Assembly (NCBI GenBank): GCA_963760965.1 | Contig: CAVXEW010000006.1 | Coordinates: 496,001-560,000 of the forward strand | Direction of reading: 5' to 3' | From: Pararhizobium_B sp963760965 | GTDB taxonomy: Bacteria > Pseudomonadota > Alphaproteobacteria > Rhizobiales > Rhizobiaceae | DNA: 64,000 nucleotides | Shown here: positions 46,825-57,400 of the stretch, in pieces | Numbering within the stretch: position 1 is the stretch's first letter | Layout of the letters: every line of letters starts with the position of its first letter | Program-made: the position numbers and the translations under genes | Notes under the pieces: generated by a model | What the model was told of the DNA's origin: nothing | What the model saw: the letters and a program-made list of their open reading frames with translations, nothing else | Databases searched by the model: none

Positions 46825-49776
46825 ATGGGCGCCGACGACAGGACACGCATACAGACCGAGCGCACCAGCGCCGGTGTCGGCACGCAACTGAGCGGTATCT
46901 ACGAGCTGGATGCGCGGCTCGCTTCCGGCGGCATGGGCGAGGTCTATCGCGGTCACAACATCCAGACCGGCGACCTCGTCGCGATAAAGATCGTGCTGCC
47001 GGAATTCGCCGGGGACGAGACCATCCTGAAGCTGTTCCGCAAGGAAGCGTCGGTCCTGAACCATCTCTCGCACGAAGCCGTCGTGCGCTACCACGTGTTC
47101 ACCGTCGACCCCGGAATAGGGCGGCCGTACCTCGCCATGGAATACGTCGACGGCGAGTCGCTCGTCGAGGTCATGCGGCACGGCCCGATGCCTGTGGAGA
47201 GCGTGCGTCGGCTGTGCCATCGCCTCGCCTCGGGCCTCGCTGCCGTGCACCGGGCGGGCGCCATCCACCGCGACCTGTCGCCGGACAACATCATCCTTCC
47301 GGGCGGGAACGTCGAGAAGGCGAAGATCATCGATTTCGGCATCGCCCGTTCGGCGAAAATCGGTGGCGGGACGCTGATCGGAGGGCGATTCGCCGGCAAG
47401 TACAATTATGTTTCGCCCGGAACAGCTCGGCCTCTTCGGCGGCGAGGTGAACGAACGGTCCGACATCTACAGTCTCGGCCTCGTCCTTGTCGCAGCGTTG
47501 CGGGGAAAGCCGCTCGACATGAGCGGATCGCCAGGTCGACACGGTCGAGAAGCGCAGGCGGGTACCCGACCTGTCGGAGGTCGCCGGAGAATTGCGGACG
47601 CTGCTGTCCGACATGCTGCAGCCCGACCCGGCCGACCGGCCGGGAAGCATGGCCGAAGTCGCAAGGCGGGCACGCGCAGGTTCGAGGAGCGAGGCGGAGG
47701 ACGAGACCGAGTGGCCGTATGAAGCAATCTCCGCAGGGGAGGAGGCGCCCTGGCTGGCGCTCGATGCGCGCCGGCCGTCTTCCCGGGCGCCGGAGAACGT
47801 GACCGCCCCGGGCGGCGACGGAGGGTTCGTCCGGCATGTCCGTCCGGCATTGCCCGCCGACCCGCAACGGCCTGCTCGGCCGTCCGCGCTACCTTCGCCT
47901 GCAAGAAGCGTCGCGCCACTGTGGCGCAGGCGGCTGGTCCTCGTGCTTGCCGGTTTCGCCATTCTGGTTGGTGGTGGTGCGCTTCTCGCAAAAAGTGTCG
48001 TTGATTCCCTCGTGCCCCGGCTGGCGGGTCCTGGCCCGATTGCAATGAAAGCCGAAACGAAACCCGTGGTAGCGCAGGTGCGTGCGCCGGCTGCGGCGCC
48101 GCCGGGAACGAACTCCCGGCCTTTGCCGGCGACGCAGGCCGGGACAGCGAATAAGACGCCTCCGGCAGCCGCGAAGACAGAGGCCGCAGCGATTGCGCCG
48201 TCCCCGGGCCGGGCCTCCGGGAGGCAGCTCGCCGACGCAGCCCAGGCCGCCGCCGCAGGGCGCCGCCGCCGGCGGACCTTCGGCCAGCGGGCGGCAGAAC
48301 GACGCCGGGCTCCCGGCAATTGCAACGCAGACGGCACCGCCATCGCAAGGTCTGAAGTCGGACGATATCCTGAAGCGCCTGCTGGCCCAGACGCCCGCCG
48401 CCAATTCGGTGGTCCCGGCCGGTTCCGGCGCCGCCCAGCCGCAGGCCGATGCGGCCGGGCAGGCTGGCGCAATCGCACACACCCTTCCCAAGCTCGAGTT
48501 CAAGCCTGTTTCTCCGCCCGTGCCGCGCCAGTCGGCGAGCCCGGCGGGAACCGCCGCTACCCGCCCGGCCGGCCGCGCCGACGAGGCAAATCGGCATGCT
48601 CCGAAGTCGCCGGTTTCGCAGCCTCGCGTCGTTGCCGAGCCCTCCGCCAAGGCCGCCACCGCGCCCGCCGGGCAGGATGTCGGAGCGCCGCTGCAGGGAG
48701 CGGAACGGATGATCGTCGAGAATACCCCGGCGCCGGCCGCCCTGCCTCCGCCGGTTCTGGTACCGGCTCCGGCGAAGGGTCCGGTGCCCGCCCCGCGGAC
48801 ATCGAAGGAAGCTGCGGACGGGGCCGCACGGCCGGTCGGGCTGCCTGCACCCGCGCCGGCCGCCGCAGCACCGGCCGGCACCGGGGCGATGAAACTTGCC
48901 ACTGCCGGGCCGGCTGCCGGAACGGACTCGAGGCCGCCTCCCTTCGACGCCGCGCAGGCGGTGGCGGCGGCGGCGGTCCCAGCGGCAGAAGCTCCGGCCC
49001 GGGAGGTGGCGCGAACGCCGCCGCAGTCGTCCAAACCCTTGCCGGGCGGCGCACCGGACGTGGCGGCGAAGGAAAGCTCCGGAGACACGAAGCTCGCCAT
49101 GAACGTCGTGAAGCCGAACCTCTCTGCTCCGGGGCGCGATCCCGTCGCCGAGAGGACCGACTGGGTTCGAGGTTTCAGCGGCGGCAGCTGCTTCTTCGCG
49201 TCGCCGGCCGCGATCACGGTCGATGCAGCGCGCGTTGAAGGCCTCGGCTCCGCCGTCGAGCCGTTCGTCCGGCTGATGGATGGCTTCAAGAAGAAGTTCG
49301 GCGTAGAGCCCGACATCCAGGTCGGCATGATCGCCAGGAGCCAGTGTCCGGTTCCGCTGTTCCTGCAGGGGCTGCCGGGATCCGGCGCGCCGGGCCCCAA
49401 GCTGACGCTCGACGACACGTCCATTCCGGACGGAGGGAAACTCAGCGGGGCATTGGAGGTGCGGGGCGGACCCTATGTCAGCCTGCTGCTGATCGACCAC
49501 GACGGGATGACGTTCAGCCTCGATCACGCGCTGACGGTCAAGGGCGGGCGCGCTACGTTCGACATTCCGATCAAGCTCGACTCTCGGCGAGAACGTCGCC
49601 GGGCAAGCCCAAGCCCGAGATCCTCGTCGCAATCGAGGGCGACAAGGCGATCGCCAGCACCTCGCTGCCGCGGCCGGTGCTCGGCTTCCGAGGCGCTGCC
49701 GCGCATCCTGTCCGAAATCCGCCGGTCGGGCGCCGGCTTCTCCGCGACCGCGAAATATTTCCAGCTCGGCGGCTAG
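46825..49776 (+). CDS. ppkA: T6SS Ser/Thr kinase PpkA with periplasmic domain (frameshifted)
   Basis: Kinase domain at residues about 25-290: GGMGEVYRG glycine loop, K55 in VAIKIVLPE, HRDLSPDN (148-155) and DFGIAR (D170). After shifts near 47,413 and 47,525 the kinase ends with LRTLLSDMLQPDPADRPGSM. A membrane helix (LVLVLAGFAILVGGGALLAK) follows, then about 300 residues of Ala/Pro-rich linker with one shift, and a C-terminal periplasmic domain (GGSCFFASPAAITVDAARVE, FGVEPDIQVGMIARSQCPVP, GGPYVSLLLIDHDGMTFSLD) ending FSATAKYFQLGG. Shifts near 49,580 and 49,690. PpkA senses envelope signals and phosphorylates FHA. Confidence 0.9.
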
Positions 49777-49783
49777 TCCGTCA

Positions 49784-50315
49784 TGGTCGCGCGTGCGTCC
49801 GCCGGCCTCCGCTCCGGCATGCGGGTCGAGCCGCGGGCCGCGGTACCGGCATCGACGGCGCGCGCGCGGCCGGGGGCGGACCGTCTGCGGGCCGGCGCGA
49901 AGGGCTGCGCCGGGAGGTGGCCGGCGCCTCCTCTCGGTCCTTGCCTTCTCGCCCTGCGTCGCGCGCGGCGGAGTTCACTGTCTGCAACCAGACACTCGAC
50001 GTCGTCAACCTTGCCGTCGGGGCGGAGGTGGACCACGCGTTCCAGACCGACGGCTGGTGGACGATCGGTGCCAACCAGTGCGTGAACGTCATCCGCAGGG
50101 AACTCGCCGACCGCTACATCTACATCTACGCCACAGACGTCTTCGGCCATGCCATCCTCAACGGCTCCACCGACATGTGCGTCGACAGCCGGCGCTTCAC
50201 CATCCGGGGCATCGCCGACTGCTGGCAGCGCGGCCATGTCGCCGCCCGCTTCTACGAGGTAGACACGCGCGACCAGGTGCGCTGGACCTTCTTCCTGACG
50301 GACCAGGGCCCGTGA
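49784..50315 (+). CDS. secreted DUF1036 protein (frameshift in N-terminus)
   Basis: Readable part: RRLLSVLAFSPCVARG, a signal-peptide-like stretch in one frame, then after one base EFTVCNQTLDVVNLAVGAEV, FQTDGWWTIGANQCVNVI, YIYIYATDVFGHAIL, CVDSRRFTIRGIADCWQRGH and WTFFLTDQG. NxT...GWW.I....C......YYY is the DUF1036 pattern; these are small secreted beta-sandwich proteins, often with paired cysteines (four Cys visible). The true start is uncertain; ATG 49,784 is the first. Its stop overlaps the next ATG. DUF1036 proteins of unknown role are sometimes found in T6SS loci. Confidence 0.65.
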
Positions 50316-52696
50316 TGCACCGGCTCGACACCAGCTTCAGGCAGAAGAAGCAGGCGGCGGCGGAACGCCGGAGGCGCCGGAGGCGGCAGCAACTCGTCGC
50401 CGGTGGCTGCCTTGCGGCCGTCCTCCTCGTCGCGGCCGCGGCCTTCGAGTTCCTCGGGCGCCGGTCCTCGAGCGACCTCGACGAGAACCTCAAGCCGATC
50501 GAGGCGTCCGCGGAACTGCCGAAGGACGCCTCGGTCTACGTGCCGACGCTGATCGACCTGCCGGGCGACCCGATGTGGATCACGCTCTCCAGCGAGAGCG
50601 GCGGCACGGTGAGGAAGACGAGTGTCGCGAGGCCGGCCGGCCTGGCGGGCGACGGAATCCCGCCGCGGATCGAGGTGCTGTCGGACACGATGATCAGCTC
50701 GAGCGAGCGCTTCATGACGACGATCCCCTCGACGCAGCAGGATTTCGCATTCTTCCAGGCGCAGCGCGCGGGCGCCGGGGGCAGCGGCCCTGCGGTCGAG
50801 GCGTCGCTCGCTCCGGCGCCCGGCACGCCGCTCGGCGGCGGCCGCGCAGGGCGACGTCTCTGGACCCGCAAGGGCGGCTGGGGCGAGACGATCGGGCACG
50901 GCAGTCGCGCCGCTGCCGCCTTCCGCAAGACCGATATCGAGAACAACACCAGCGTCGCGACGGTCATCCCGGAGAGCCAGCGCCTCGACGCGACGCAGGA
51001 AGCCTTCGTCAAGATCCTCCACGCACGCAGCCTCGAGGACGTCGTGCTCGACAACCACTATCCGGCGGCCGATGCGCGTGCCGCGGCGGAGGCGCTGAAG
51101 TCGCTGTTCGGACGTTCCGGCCTCGAGGCCGGCGACGTCGTCGCGATGCGCGGCCTGCGCGCGGCGGGCGCGCTGTCGCTGAGGCAGGTCTCGGTCTATT
51201 CCGCCAACGCCTTCATCGGCACGCTCGCCCGTGACAGCATGGCGCCCCCTTCGTCTCGGGGGTAGACCCCTGGGTGCGCAACGACCTCTTCAACTACTCC
51301 GGCGCCTCCGAGGTGGACGGCCACAAGCGGCAATACCGGCTGCTCGACGCCATCTATTCGACCGCGGCGCGCAACGACGTTCCGACCAACGTCATCGGCG
51401 AAGCGATCATGTACCTGTCGCGCGGGCAGGATCTGAACGCCTTCGCGACGGCCGACGAGCAGCTGACCCTCGTCTATTCGGACCGGCCCGGGGCGGCAAC
51501 GGCGCAAAGGGGCGGGTGCTCTATGTCGGGCATCCGCGGCGCGCAGACCAAGATCGAGTGCTTCGTCTACCAGCGAGGCCGGAGGCGACTTCGCCTGCGT
51601 CTCCGGCGACGACGTTCTCACGACTGCCGTCACGGGCAACGGCATGGTGACGCCCGTCGACGGCGTGCTGACGGCGACCTTCGGTCCGAACCGGCATCCC
51701 GTCCTGAACACGGTGCGCATGAACAAGGGGGTGGACTGGGCCGCTCCCGCCGGCACGCCCGTGGTCGCCGCGTTCGACGGCAAGATCGTGTTCCAGGGCG
51801 ACGGCGGGGGCTACGGCAACCTCGTGCGCATCGAGCATTCCGGCAATCGCGAGACGCGCTACGCGCATCTGCAGCGCTTCGCCGTTGCCGCCGGTGTCGG
51901 GGCCGAGGTGAAGGCGGGCACCGTCATCGGCTATGTCGGCGCAACGGGAGCTGGCGACCGGACCTGGACTGCATTTCGAGCTCTACGAGGACGGCGTGGC
52001 GGTCGATCCGCTCGGCGCGCCCGCCGGCTCCGCCTCGACGGGCGACACGGCTGTCGACACGCTGACGAACCGCATCATCCATGTGGAGAGCGGCGGCAGC
52101 GCCCGGGCGAAGAATCCCGCTCTCGTCGGCAACCGGCCTGGGCCAGTTCATCGACGCCACCTGGCTCAGGATGATGAACACCTACCGGCCGGACCTGGCG
52201 AGCCGGCTTTCGACGGCGCAACTGCTGGACCTTCGCTACGACCCGACGATCTCGCGGGAGATGGTGCGCAACCTCGCCCGGGAGGGCGAGGCCTACCTGA
52301 AGGCGCGCGGGCAGACCGTCACGGCCGGTCGTCTCTATCTCTGCCATTTCCTCGGCATGGAGGGTGCCGGCCGGGTGCTGGCGGCTCCGGGCGACGCCCA
52401 GCTCGTCGCGGTGCTCGGGCCCGGGCGTGATCAGTCGCCAACCCGTTCCTGGCCGGAAAGTCGGCCGGCGTATGTCATCGACTGGGCCGAGCGGAAGATG
52501 GGAAACCGCGCGGCCAATATCGCCTCCGCTGCGGCGGCGGTCGTCAGGCAGGTCAAGCGAGACCTCGCCGGAATTCCTGCGCTACAGGAAGGCTATCGAT
52601 GTCATCGTCGCTTCCGCCGAGGGACCCGGAAAGCGGCCCGCCGGGGACGGGCCTGCCTCCAGCCAGGCCGCGTCCGGGACCCCGCGCGCCCGGTAG
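50315..52696 (+). CDS. membrane-anchored M23 (degenerate) + lytic transglycosylase protein (frameshifted)
   Basis: ATG 50,315; basic N-terminus, one membrane helix (LVAGGCLAAVLLVAAAAFEF), then a periplasmic region (SLEDVVLDNHYPAADARAAA; VRNDLFNYSGASEVDGHKRQ). The M23/LytM domain reads GNGMVTPVDGVLTATFGPNR, MNKGVDWAAPAGTPVVAAFD, TRYAHLQRF and LATGPGLHFELYEDG. Two positions normally His are changed: HxGxD is NKGVD, and HLH is GLH. The C-terminal lytic transglycosylase domain has the catalytic Glu in IIHVESGGSARAKNP and GLGQFIDATWLRMMNTY. Shifts near 51,245, 51,510, 51,575, 51,955, 52,130, 52,425 and 52,570. It may open or thin peptidoglycan for the T6SS. Confidence 0.8.
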
Positions 52697-52734
52697 CGGA
52701 ACTTCGCCCCGGATGCGCGTTGACGCGATGAGAA

Positions 52735-54576
52735 CTACGAATTGGTTCTGTACAGCTCCGTCGTGACGAGCAAATCCACGAATTCCGCGTAGAGTTGCCA
52801 GACGGGCGTGCGTGTTCGTACGATAAAGCCCGTATCCGTCTCCAGCCAGTCCCAGGTGTTTCCGTGAGGCGCCTCTTCGAACTTCGCTGCTGCCAGGTAG
52901 AAGTAGTAGAGTACGTTCTCGACGTAGCGCCTCATTTCCGGGGGCGCATTCCTTCCGAATTCGCTGAGTTGGGCAGTATTGCTGCGGGCCGCTTTCGCTC
53001 GCGCTTCCGCGACATGCTGTCGGGCCTTCTTCACGAGTTCGACGTCACTCGGGCACTGCAACCCTTTCCAGCCTTCGTCGTTCTCGAGTACCGGCAGTCC
53101 AGGCCAGCAGGCCATTGCCGGCACAAGAAATTCCTTGTTCGCCTTGCGAAAATCGCCGGTTTCGAGAAGCTTCCTGAAAGATGAGATGAAGAGCTTTTCA
53201 AAGCGCGGGCGCCGGAAGTAATCCGAATCACTCAGTTCACTCAGAACTGCGCTCAGATGAAATTCCTTGGCGACCTCTTTGCCGATGTATTCGGAAAAGC
53301 GCTCGATTATGATGTCGATTTGTGGATGAGGCATACCGACTCTGGAAAGACGGGAGGCGCTTTTCAGAAGTCGCTCAGAGCATTCCATAGGAAAAATTTG
53401 CTCGAAGAAGATCTGGATAAATGCACGCTCCTGAAAGAATGCAGGGAACTTGAGAAACTTTGCCTCTCGAAGGAACCCCTTCAGGAAATCGTCGTCGAGC
53501 TTGCAGTTGTTGGAATTCCGGCGTTCGCCTGCAAACGCCCGCCAAAGACGGGGATCGTCGGACTTCATCCGATCCAGAACGCGTTTGATGCTGTAGGCGT
53601 AGCGCTCGGTGAAGGCCTCAGGGTCGTAGTCCGAGATTTTCGCCATGCTTGCAAAACGGTCCCGGTCGGCCGGGGCGAGCCGGGTAGCCAGCTCGTTCGG
53701 GAGCGAATCCGTGCGTGCGATTGTCTCGCTGATATCTCCGTCGTTCACGAGGCAGGTGTGGCTCTTCACTTCCATCAGGAGAGTCACATCGCTGTCCGAA
53801 AGTCGAACCGGGGCTGTTCCCCCCTGGGTCTCCTGCGACACGAGTCGCTTGAGCCCTGCCTGTATCGCCGCCGGCGTGAAGCGCTGTTTGAGCCGCGTCG
53901 ACTCCTTCTCGCCCAGTTCCCTGTCGAGGGCCTGCTCGAAGTCGCTCGCCGTGGGGTACTCGAACGGATCCATTCTGCTCAGCTCGGGAAGTCGCTCCGA
54001 GAGGCATTGCTTTGACGGAAACGCGCGAAGGAATTGAGCCGCTGCGTCGGGACCGATCGGCGCTTCTCTTGTGCTCTCGGTCCGGCCGCCGGGACCGCTC
54101 ATGGACGTCGTGGATTGGTTCCGGCCTGTGAAGCGGGCGCGCCGCCCGTTTTCGGTGGCGAATGAGGTCGACGACTGCGTTGCATCAGTCACTTGGAGGA
54201 GCGGGTACGATTCCCGGTCGCCATGGCCGCTGGCGTTCTGCCCGGTTCCGATGCGTGTCGCGCGGACGGGTCCGGCGGTCCCGGTGGCCGGCTGCCGGTT
54301 CGCCCTGCCGTTGTTGTGGTTGTTGTTGTTGCTGGTCGAGCGTTCTCCCGGGCCGGCGTCGGCGGTCTCCATGCCTCGCTTCCGTTTCCGCCCGTCAACT
54401 TCCGGCCGCGACGTCCACGAACCTTGCCGGAGGTGGTGAAAGCCCTGAGCCGACCCGCCCTGTGCAACCGAGGCGCTGTCGGAACGATCCGTCCTCGTGG
54501 TGCTGGATGCGGCTTGCCGCGACGGGTGCGTCGGCCGGTTCGTTCGCCAGTTCTGGTTTCTGATCGGATCGCCCAT
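52735..54576 (-). CDS. five-paralogue family member P1, unknown function
   Basis: 613 residues, intact. It begins MGDPIRNQNWRTNRP with a GGAAGA ribosome site. Residues 1-180 are Ser/Thr/Gly/Arg-rich and probably disordered; they contain FHHLRQGSW (47-54) and a basic cluster GRKRKRG (about 62-68). From about 215 the protein is predicted largely helical: DPFEYPTASDFEQALDRELG, KQRFTPAAIQAGLKRLV, FPMECSERLLKSASRLS, EYIGKEVAKEFHLSAVL, FEKLFISSFRKLLETGDF, RRYVENVLYYFYLAAAKF and the shared end TTELYRTNS. No signal peptide, membrane helix or catalytic motif found. Lower GC than the T6SS genes. Not recognised; candidate effector by position and architecture. Confidence 0.65.
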   Translation of the reverse strand: MGDPIRNQNWRTNRPTHPSRQAASSTTRTDRSDSASVAQGGSAQGFHHLRQGSWTSRPEVDGRKRKRGMETADAGPGERSTSNNNNHNNGRANRQPATGTAGPVRATRIGTGQNASGHGDRESYPLLQVTDATQSSTSFATENGRRARFTGRNQSTTSMSGPGGRTESTREAPIGPDAAAQFLRAFPSKQCLSERLPELSRMDPFEYPTASDFEQALDRELGEKESTRLKQRFTPAAIQAGLKRLVSQETQGGTAPVRLSDSDVTLLMEVKSHTCLVNDGDISETIARTDSLPNELATRLAPADRDRFASMAKISDYDPEAFTERYAYSIKRVLDRMKSDDPRLWRAFAGERRNSNNCKLDDDFLKGFLREAKFLKFPAFFQERAFIQIFFEQIFPMECSERLLKSASRLSRVGMPHPQIDIIIERFSEYIGKEVAKEFHLSAVLSELSDSDYFRRPRFEKLFISSFRKLLETGDFRKANKEFLVPAMACWPGLPVLENDEGWKGLQCPSDVELVKKARQHVAEARAKAARSNTAQLSEFGRNAPPEMRRYVENVLYYFYLAAAKFEEAPHGNTWDWLETDTGFIVRTRTPVWQLYAEFVDLLVTTELYRTNS

Positions 54577-54605
54577 GCCTGTCTTCCTTCATGTCATGAT
54601 ATTTT

Positions 54606-54694
54606 GATGTCGCGGGCATGTCCCGGACATCGTTCAACATTTCGCAGAGGTGATTCCCGCTCTGTCACAAAAGTCACAGTGATCCGGATTTCCC
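54606..54694 (-). promoter_or_regulatory. conserved upstream block of P1
   Basis: The 89-nt block shared by all five family genes. Read on the minus strand: GGATCACTGTGAC then TTTTGTGACAGAGCGGGAA, CCTCTGCGAAATGTTGAACG and ATGTCCGGGACATGCCCGCG, ending 30 bases before the start codon. It includes an imperfect palindrome centred on ACATG. It overlaps the last codons of truncated paralogue P2. Confidence 0.65.
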
Positions 54695-55200
54695 CCGGCC
54701 GGCTGGCGGAGTCCGGAACCGCTCTTGGTCGCCTCAGACTGGCTACCGTCCGTGAAGCGGGCCTGCCGCCCTCCGTCGGGGTCGAATGAGGACGACGACT
54801 GCGTCGGGTGGGTCGCCTGGCGAAGTCGGTGCGATCCGTGGTTCCTGTAGCCGCTGGCAGTCGGCCCGCTGTCGACCTCCAGGCGCTTGGCCCGGTCGGA
54901 TCCGGCGGCGCCGGCGGTCGGCTGACGGTTCGCCCCGTCGTCGCAGCTCCCCGTCGTTCGACCTTCAGCGGTGGTGCCTTCGGCCTCCATTTTACGCTTC
55001 CGCTTCCGCGCGCCCATTTCCGGCCGCGACGTCCACGAGCCCTGCCGGAGATGGTGAAAGCCCTGAGTCGTTTCGGTCGGCGTGACCGGTGCGCCATCGG
55101 AACGATCCGTTCGCATCTCGCTGGATGTGGATGCGGTTTCCTGCGACGGACCAGCCGACCGGTTCGTCTGCAAGTTCTGGTTTCTGATTGGATCACCCAT
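54634..55200 (-). CDS. family member P2, N-terminal part only (truncated)
   Basis: 188 residues from ATG 55,200. The family N-terminus is intact (MGDPIRNQNLQTNRSAGPSQ, FHHLRQGSWTSRPE, basic cluster ARKRKRK at 65-70). The sequence matches its relatives up to RQARFTDGSQSEATKSGSG and then runs straight into the upstream block of P1 (NPDHCDFCDRAGITSAKC), so the helical core is missing. A deletion joined the disordered part of P2 to the control region of P1. It may be a pseudogene, or a short protein made of secretion/targeting region alone. Confidence 0.55.
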   Translation of the reverse strand: MGDPIRNQNLQTNRSAGPSQETASTSSEMRTDRSDGAPVTPTETTQGFHHLRQGSWTSRPEMGARKRKRKMEAEGTTAEGRTTGSCDDGANRQPTAGAAGSDRAKRLEVDSGPTASGYRNHGSHRLRQATHPTQSSSSFDPDGGRQARFTDGSQSEATKSGSGLRQPAGGNPDHCDFCDRAGITSAKC

Positions 55201-55222
55201 GCCTGTCATTCCTTCATGCATT

Positions 55223-55310
55223 GATGTCGCGGGCATGTCCCGGACATTGTTCAACATTTCCAGAAAGTGTTTCCCGCTCTGTCACGAAAGTTACAGTGAT
55301 CCGGCTTTCC
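55223..55310 (-). promoter_or_regulatory. conserved upstream block of P2
   Basis: Same block as before P1, minus strand: GGATCACTGTAACTTTCGTG, ACAGAGCGGGAAACACTTTC, TGGAAATGTTGAACAATGTC, CGGGACATGCCCGCGACATC. It lies 22 bases from the P2 start. Confidence 0.6.
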
Positions 55311-55463
55311 GGCGGCGGGCTGGCCGAGGCAGAACAGGGAGGCGGCGGCTGTCGGACGAGGGGCCCCGGATGCGGACGGGTCCGGCTCGGCGCAGAACCC
55401 TCCGGAAACTCAAGCGCCCGGCAGCTGCAAATTGCACCGGACGCCTGAGCGCTGACCGTAGCG

Positions 55464-57291
55464 TCAGTGGCGGAGCAGATCCGTCGTCCAGAGCAGATCG
55501 ACAAGTTCTGTATAAACGTTCCGGGCGGGGGCGCTGAGCCGTGCGATGGACTTTTTGTATTCGTCCTGGGGATGGGTAATATCTCTTGAAGGCGTTGCTT
55601 CTATTTTTTCTTTCAGAAAGAAAAAGCAGAATACGATGGTTTCAACCAATAGTCTGGGTTCCGGGCGGGTGTGAAGCGCGAATGCCGCGTGCTCGGCTTT
55701 GGGGCACTGAGCCAACGACGCCCGCGCGTATTTGACAAGGTCGTTGGCTATCGCCGCGCAAAGTCTGTCATCCGGGTCCTGAATCCTCTTCAACGCATCT
55801 TCATCGCCGTACGCAGGCACGTTCGGCCAGTTGATCTTGGTATGCGAGAGAAAATATTTGCGAGTGTGGTCATAATTGCGGGTCTCAAGGAGCAGGCGAA
55901 AAGAACAAATAAACAATCGTTCGAAAAGTGGTCGTTTTGGAAAATCCGGCTCGCTTATTTCGCTCAGTACGACGCTCAATTGAAAATCCAGACCGACCTC
56001 CTTGCCGATGTATTCGGCGAAATGTCCCGAGGTGATGTCGATTTCGTTGAATGGGAGAGCGTGACTTATAAAGCGACGATAGTTTTGTAGAAATCGCAGG
56101 GAGCATTCCATGGGTACAAGGCGTTTGTAAAACAGATAGATTTGAGTGCTTTGCTCGTAAAAAGATGGAAATTTAGGTAGCCGCGCATGTTCCATGAATT
56201 TGTCTTGGAGATTGGCTTCAGAAAAATTCAAGACAGCGCGGTTTGAAATCGGTGGAGAGCTTTTCCGCCAGCTTCGGCTCCCTGGAAATCATGCTGGCGA
56301 GGAGACGGTTGAGTTGGCGGGAGTAGCGTCCGACGAGCCTGCGGGAGTCATGTCCCATGAGCACTCCCATGCTCGCAAAGTTGTCTCCGTCGGCGAGGGC
56401 GAGCCTGCGGGTAAGCTCTTCGAGCAGTGAGTCTGCGTGCGGGACCGCCTTGCTGTCCTCGGGTTCTTTCGCATGCGTGATGCCAGCGGCCACTTCGCTC
56501 ACTGTGCCTTCGGTATCTCCGGTCGCGGTAAGTCCTGACGTGATCTCCTCCAAAATCAATTCCTTGAGCCCCCACTGGATCACCGCCGGCGCGAACCGCT
56601 GCTTGAGCCGGGCCAACTCCTTCTCGCCCAATTCCCTGTCGAGCACCTCCTCGAATGCACTTGCGGTGTCATATTCGAACGGGTCAATTCCGCTCAGTTC
56701 CTGAAATTGCCGATCGAAATGTTGCGTCGATGGAAACGCACGGAGGAATTCGGCCGTGGCGTTGGAATCGATCCGCTGCTCTCTTGTGAAGTCGATCGGG
56801 GTGCCGGAACCGCTCGCGGGTGCCGGCGGACGATGAATATCCGTGAGGCCGGCCTCACTTGCGTTGTTCGTGGTGAACGAAGACGCCGAGGACGTTGTGG
56901 TCGTGGCCTGCTGAAATTGATGCGACTCCTGGCTCAACGCGCCGCTGGCGTCATGAACTGTAATGCGTCTCGTCTGCATTGCCCTGCCGGGTTCCGCAGG
57001 TTGGCGGGCCGGCGGCTGGTATGTTTTCCCGACAGTTTTGCCGCTCAAGAGTTCCATCGGATTGCGCCCGGCAGTCTCCGTGGATCGTTTCCTCTTCCGT
57101 CCGACGGATTCGGGCGCCGGCGCCCACGAGCCCTGACCGAGATGGTGAAAGGCCTGCGTCGTCTCGGTCTGCGTGACCGGCGCGCCACCAGAACGATCGG
57201 TGCCCGTTGCGCTGGATGTCGAAGCAGGTTCCTGTGACGGAGCCGTCGGCAGGTTCGTCTGCAAGTTCTGGTTTCTGATCGGATCGCCCAT
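55464..57291 (-). CDS. family member P3 (one frameshift in a T run)
   Basis: ATG 57,291: MGDPIRNQNLQTNLPTAPSQ, FHHLGQGSWAPAPE and the basic cluster GRKRKRS (64-70). The frame closes at 56,218, but at the TTTTT run near 56,225 removing one T joins CLEFSEANLQDKFMEHARLP to the rest: FPSFYEQSTQIYLFYKRLVP, MECSLRFLQN, EYIGKEVGLDFQLSVVLSEI and LVETIVFCFFFLKEKI, ending VDLLWTTDLLRH. Total about 608 residues. The C-terminal half is the most diverged of the family and clearly AT-richer. Function unknown. Confidence 0.6.
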
Positions 57292-57313
57292 GCTTGTCTT
57301 TCCCTCATGCATT

Positions 57314-57400
57314 CTTGTCGCGGGCATGTCCCGGACATCGTTCAACATTTGCCAGAGCCGGTTCCCCGCTCTGTCATGAAAGGCACAGTGATCTCGAGTT
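57314..57400 (-). promoter_or_regulatory. conserved upstream block of P3
   Basis: Fourth occurrence of the shared block counting from the left-most gene outwards; minus strand: AGATCACTGTGCCTTTCATG, ACAGAGCGGGGAACCGGCTC, TGGCAAATGTTGAACGATGT, CCGGGACATGCCCGCGACA. The start codon follows after 22 bases. Confidence 0.6.

Noticed and set aside
55590..55630. TTTTTCTTTC/GAAAGAAAAA inverted repeat as a terminator
   Set aside because: It lies inside the conserved C-terminal coding region of P3 (FCFFFLKEK), so it is a by-product of coding sequence.
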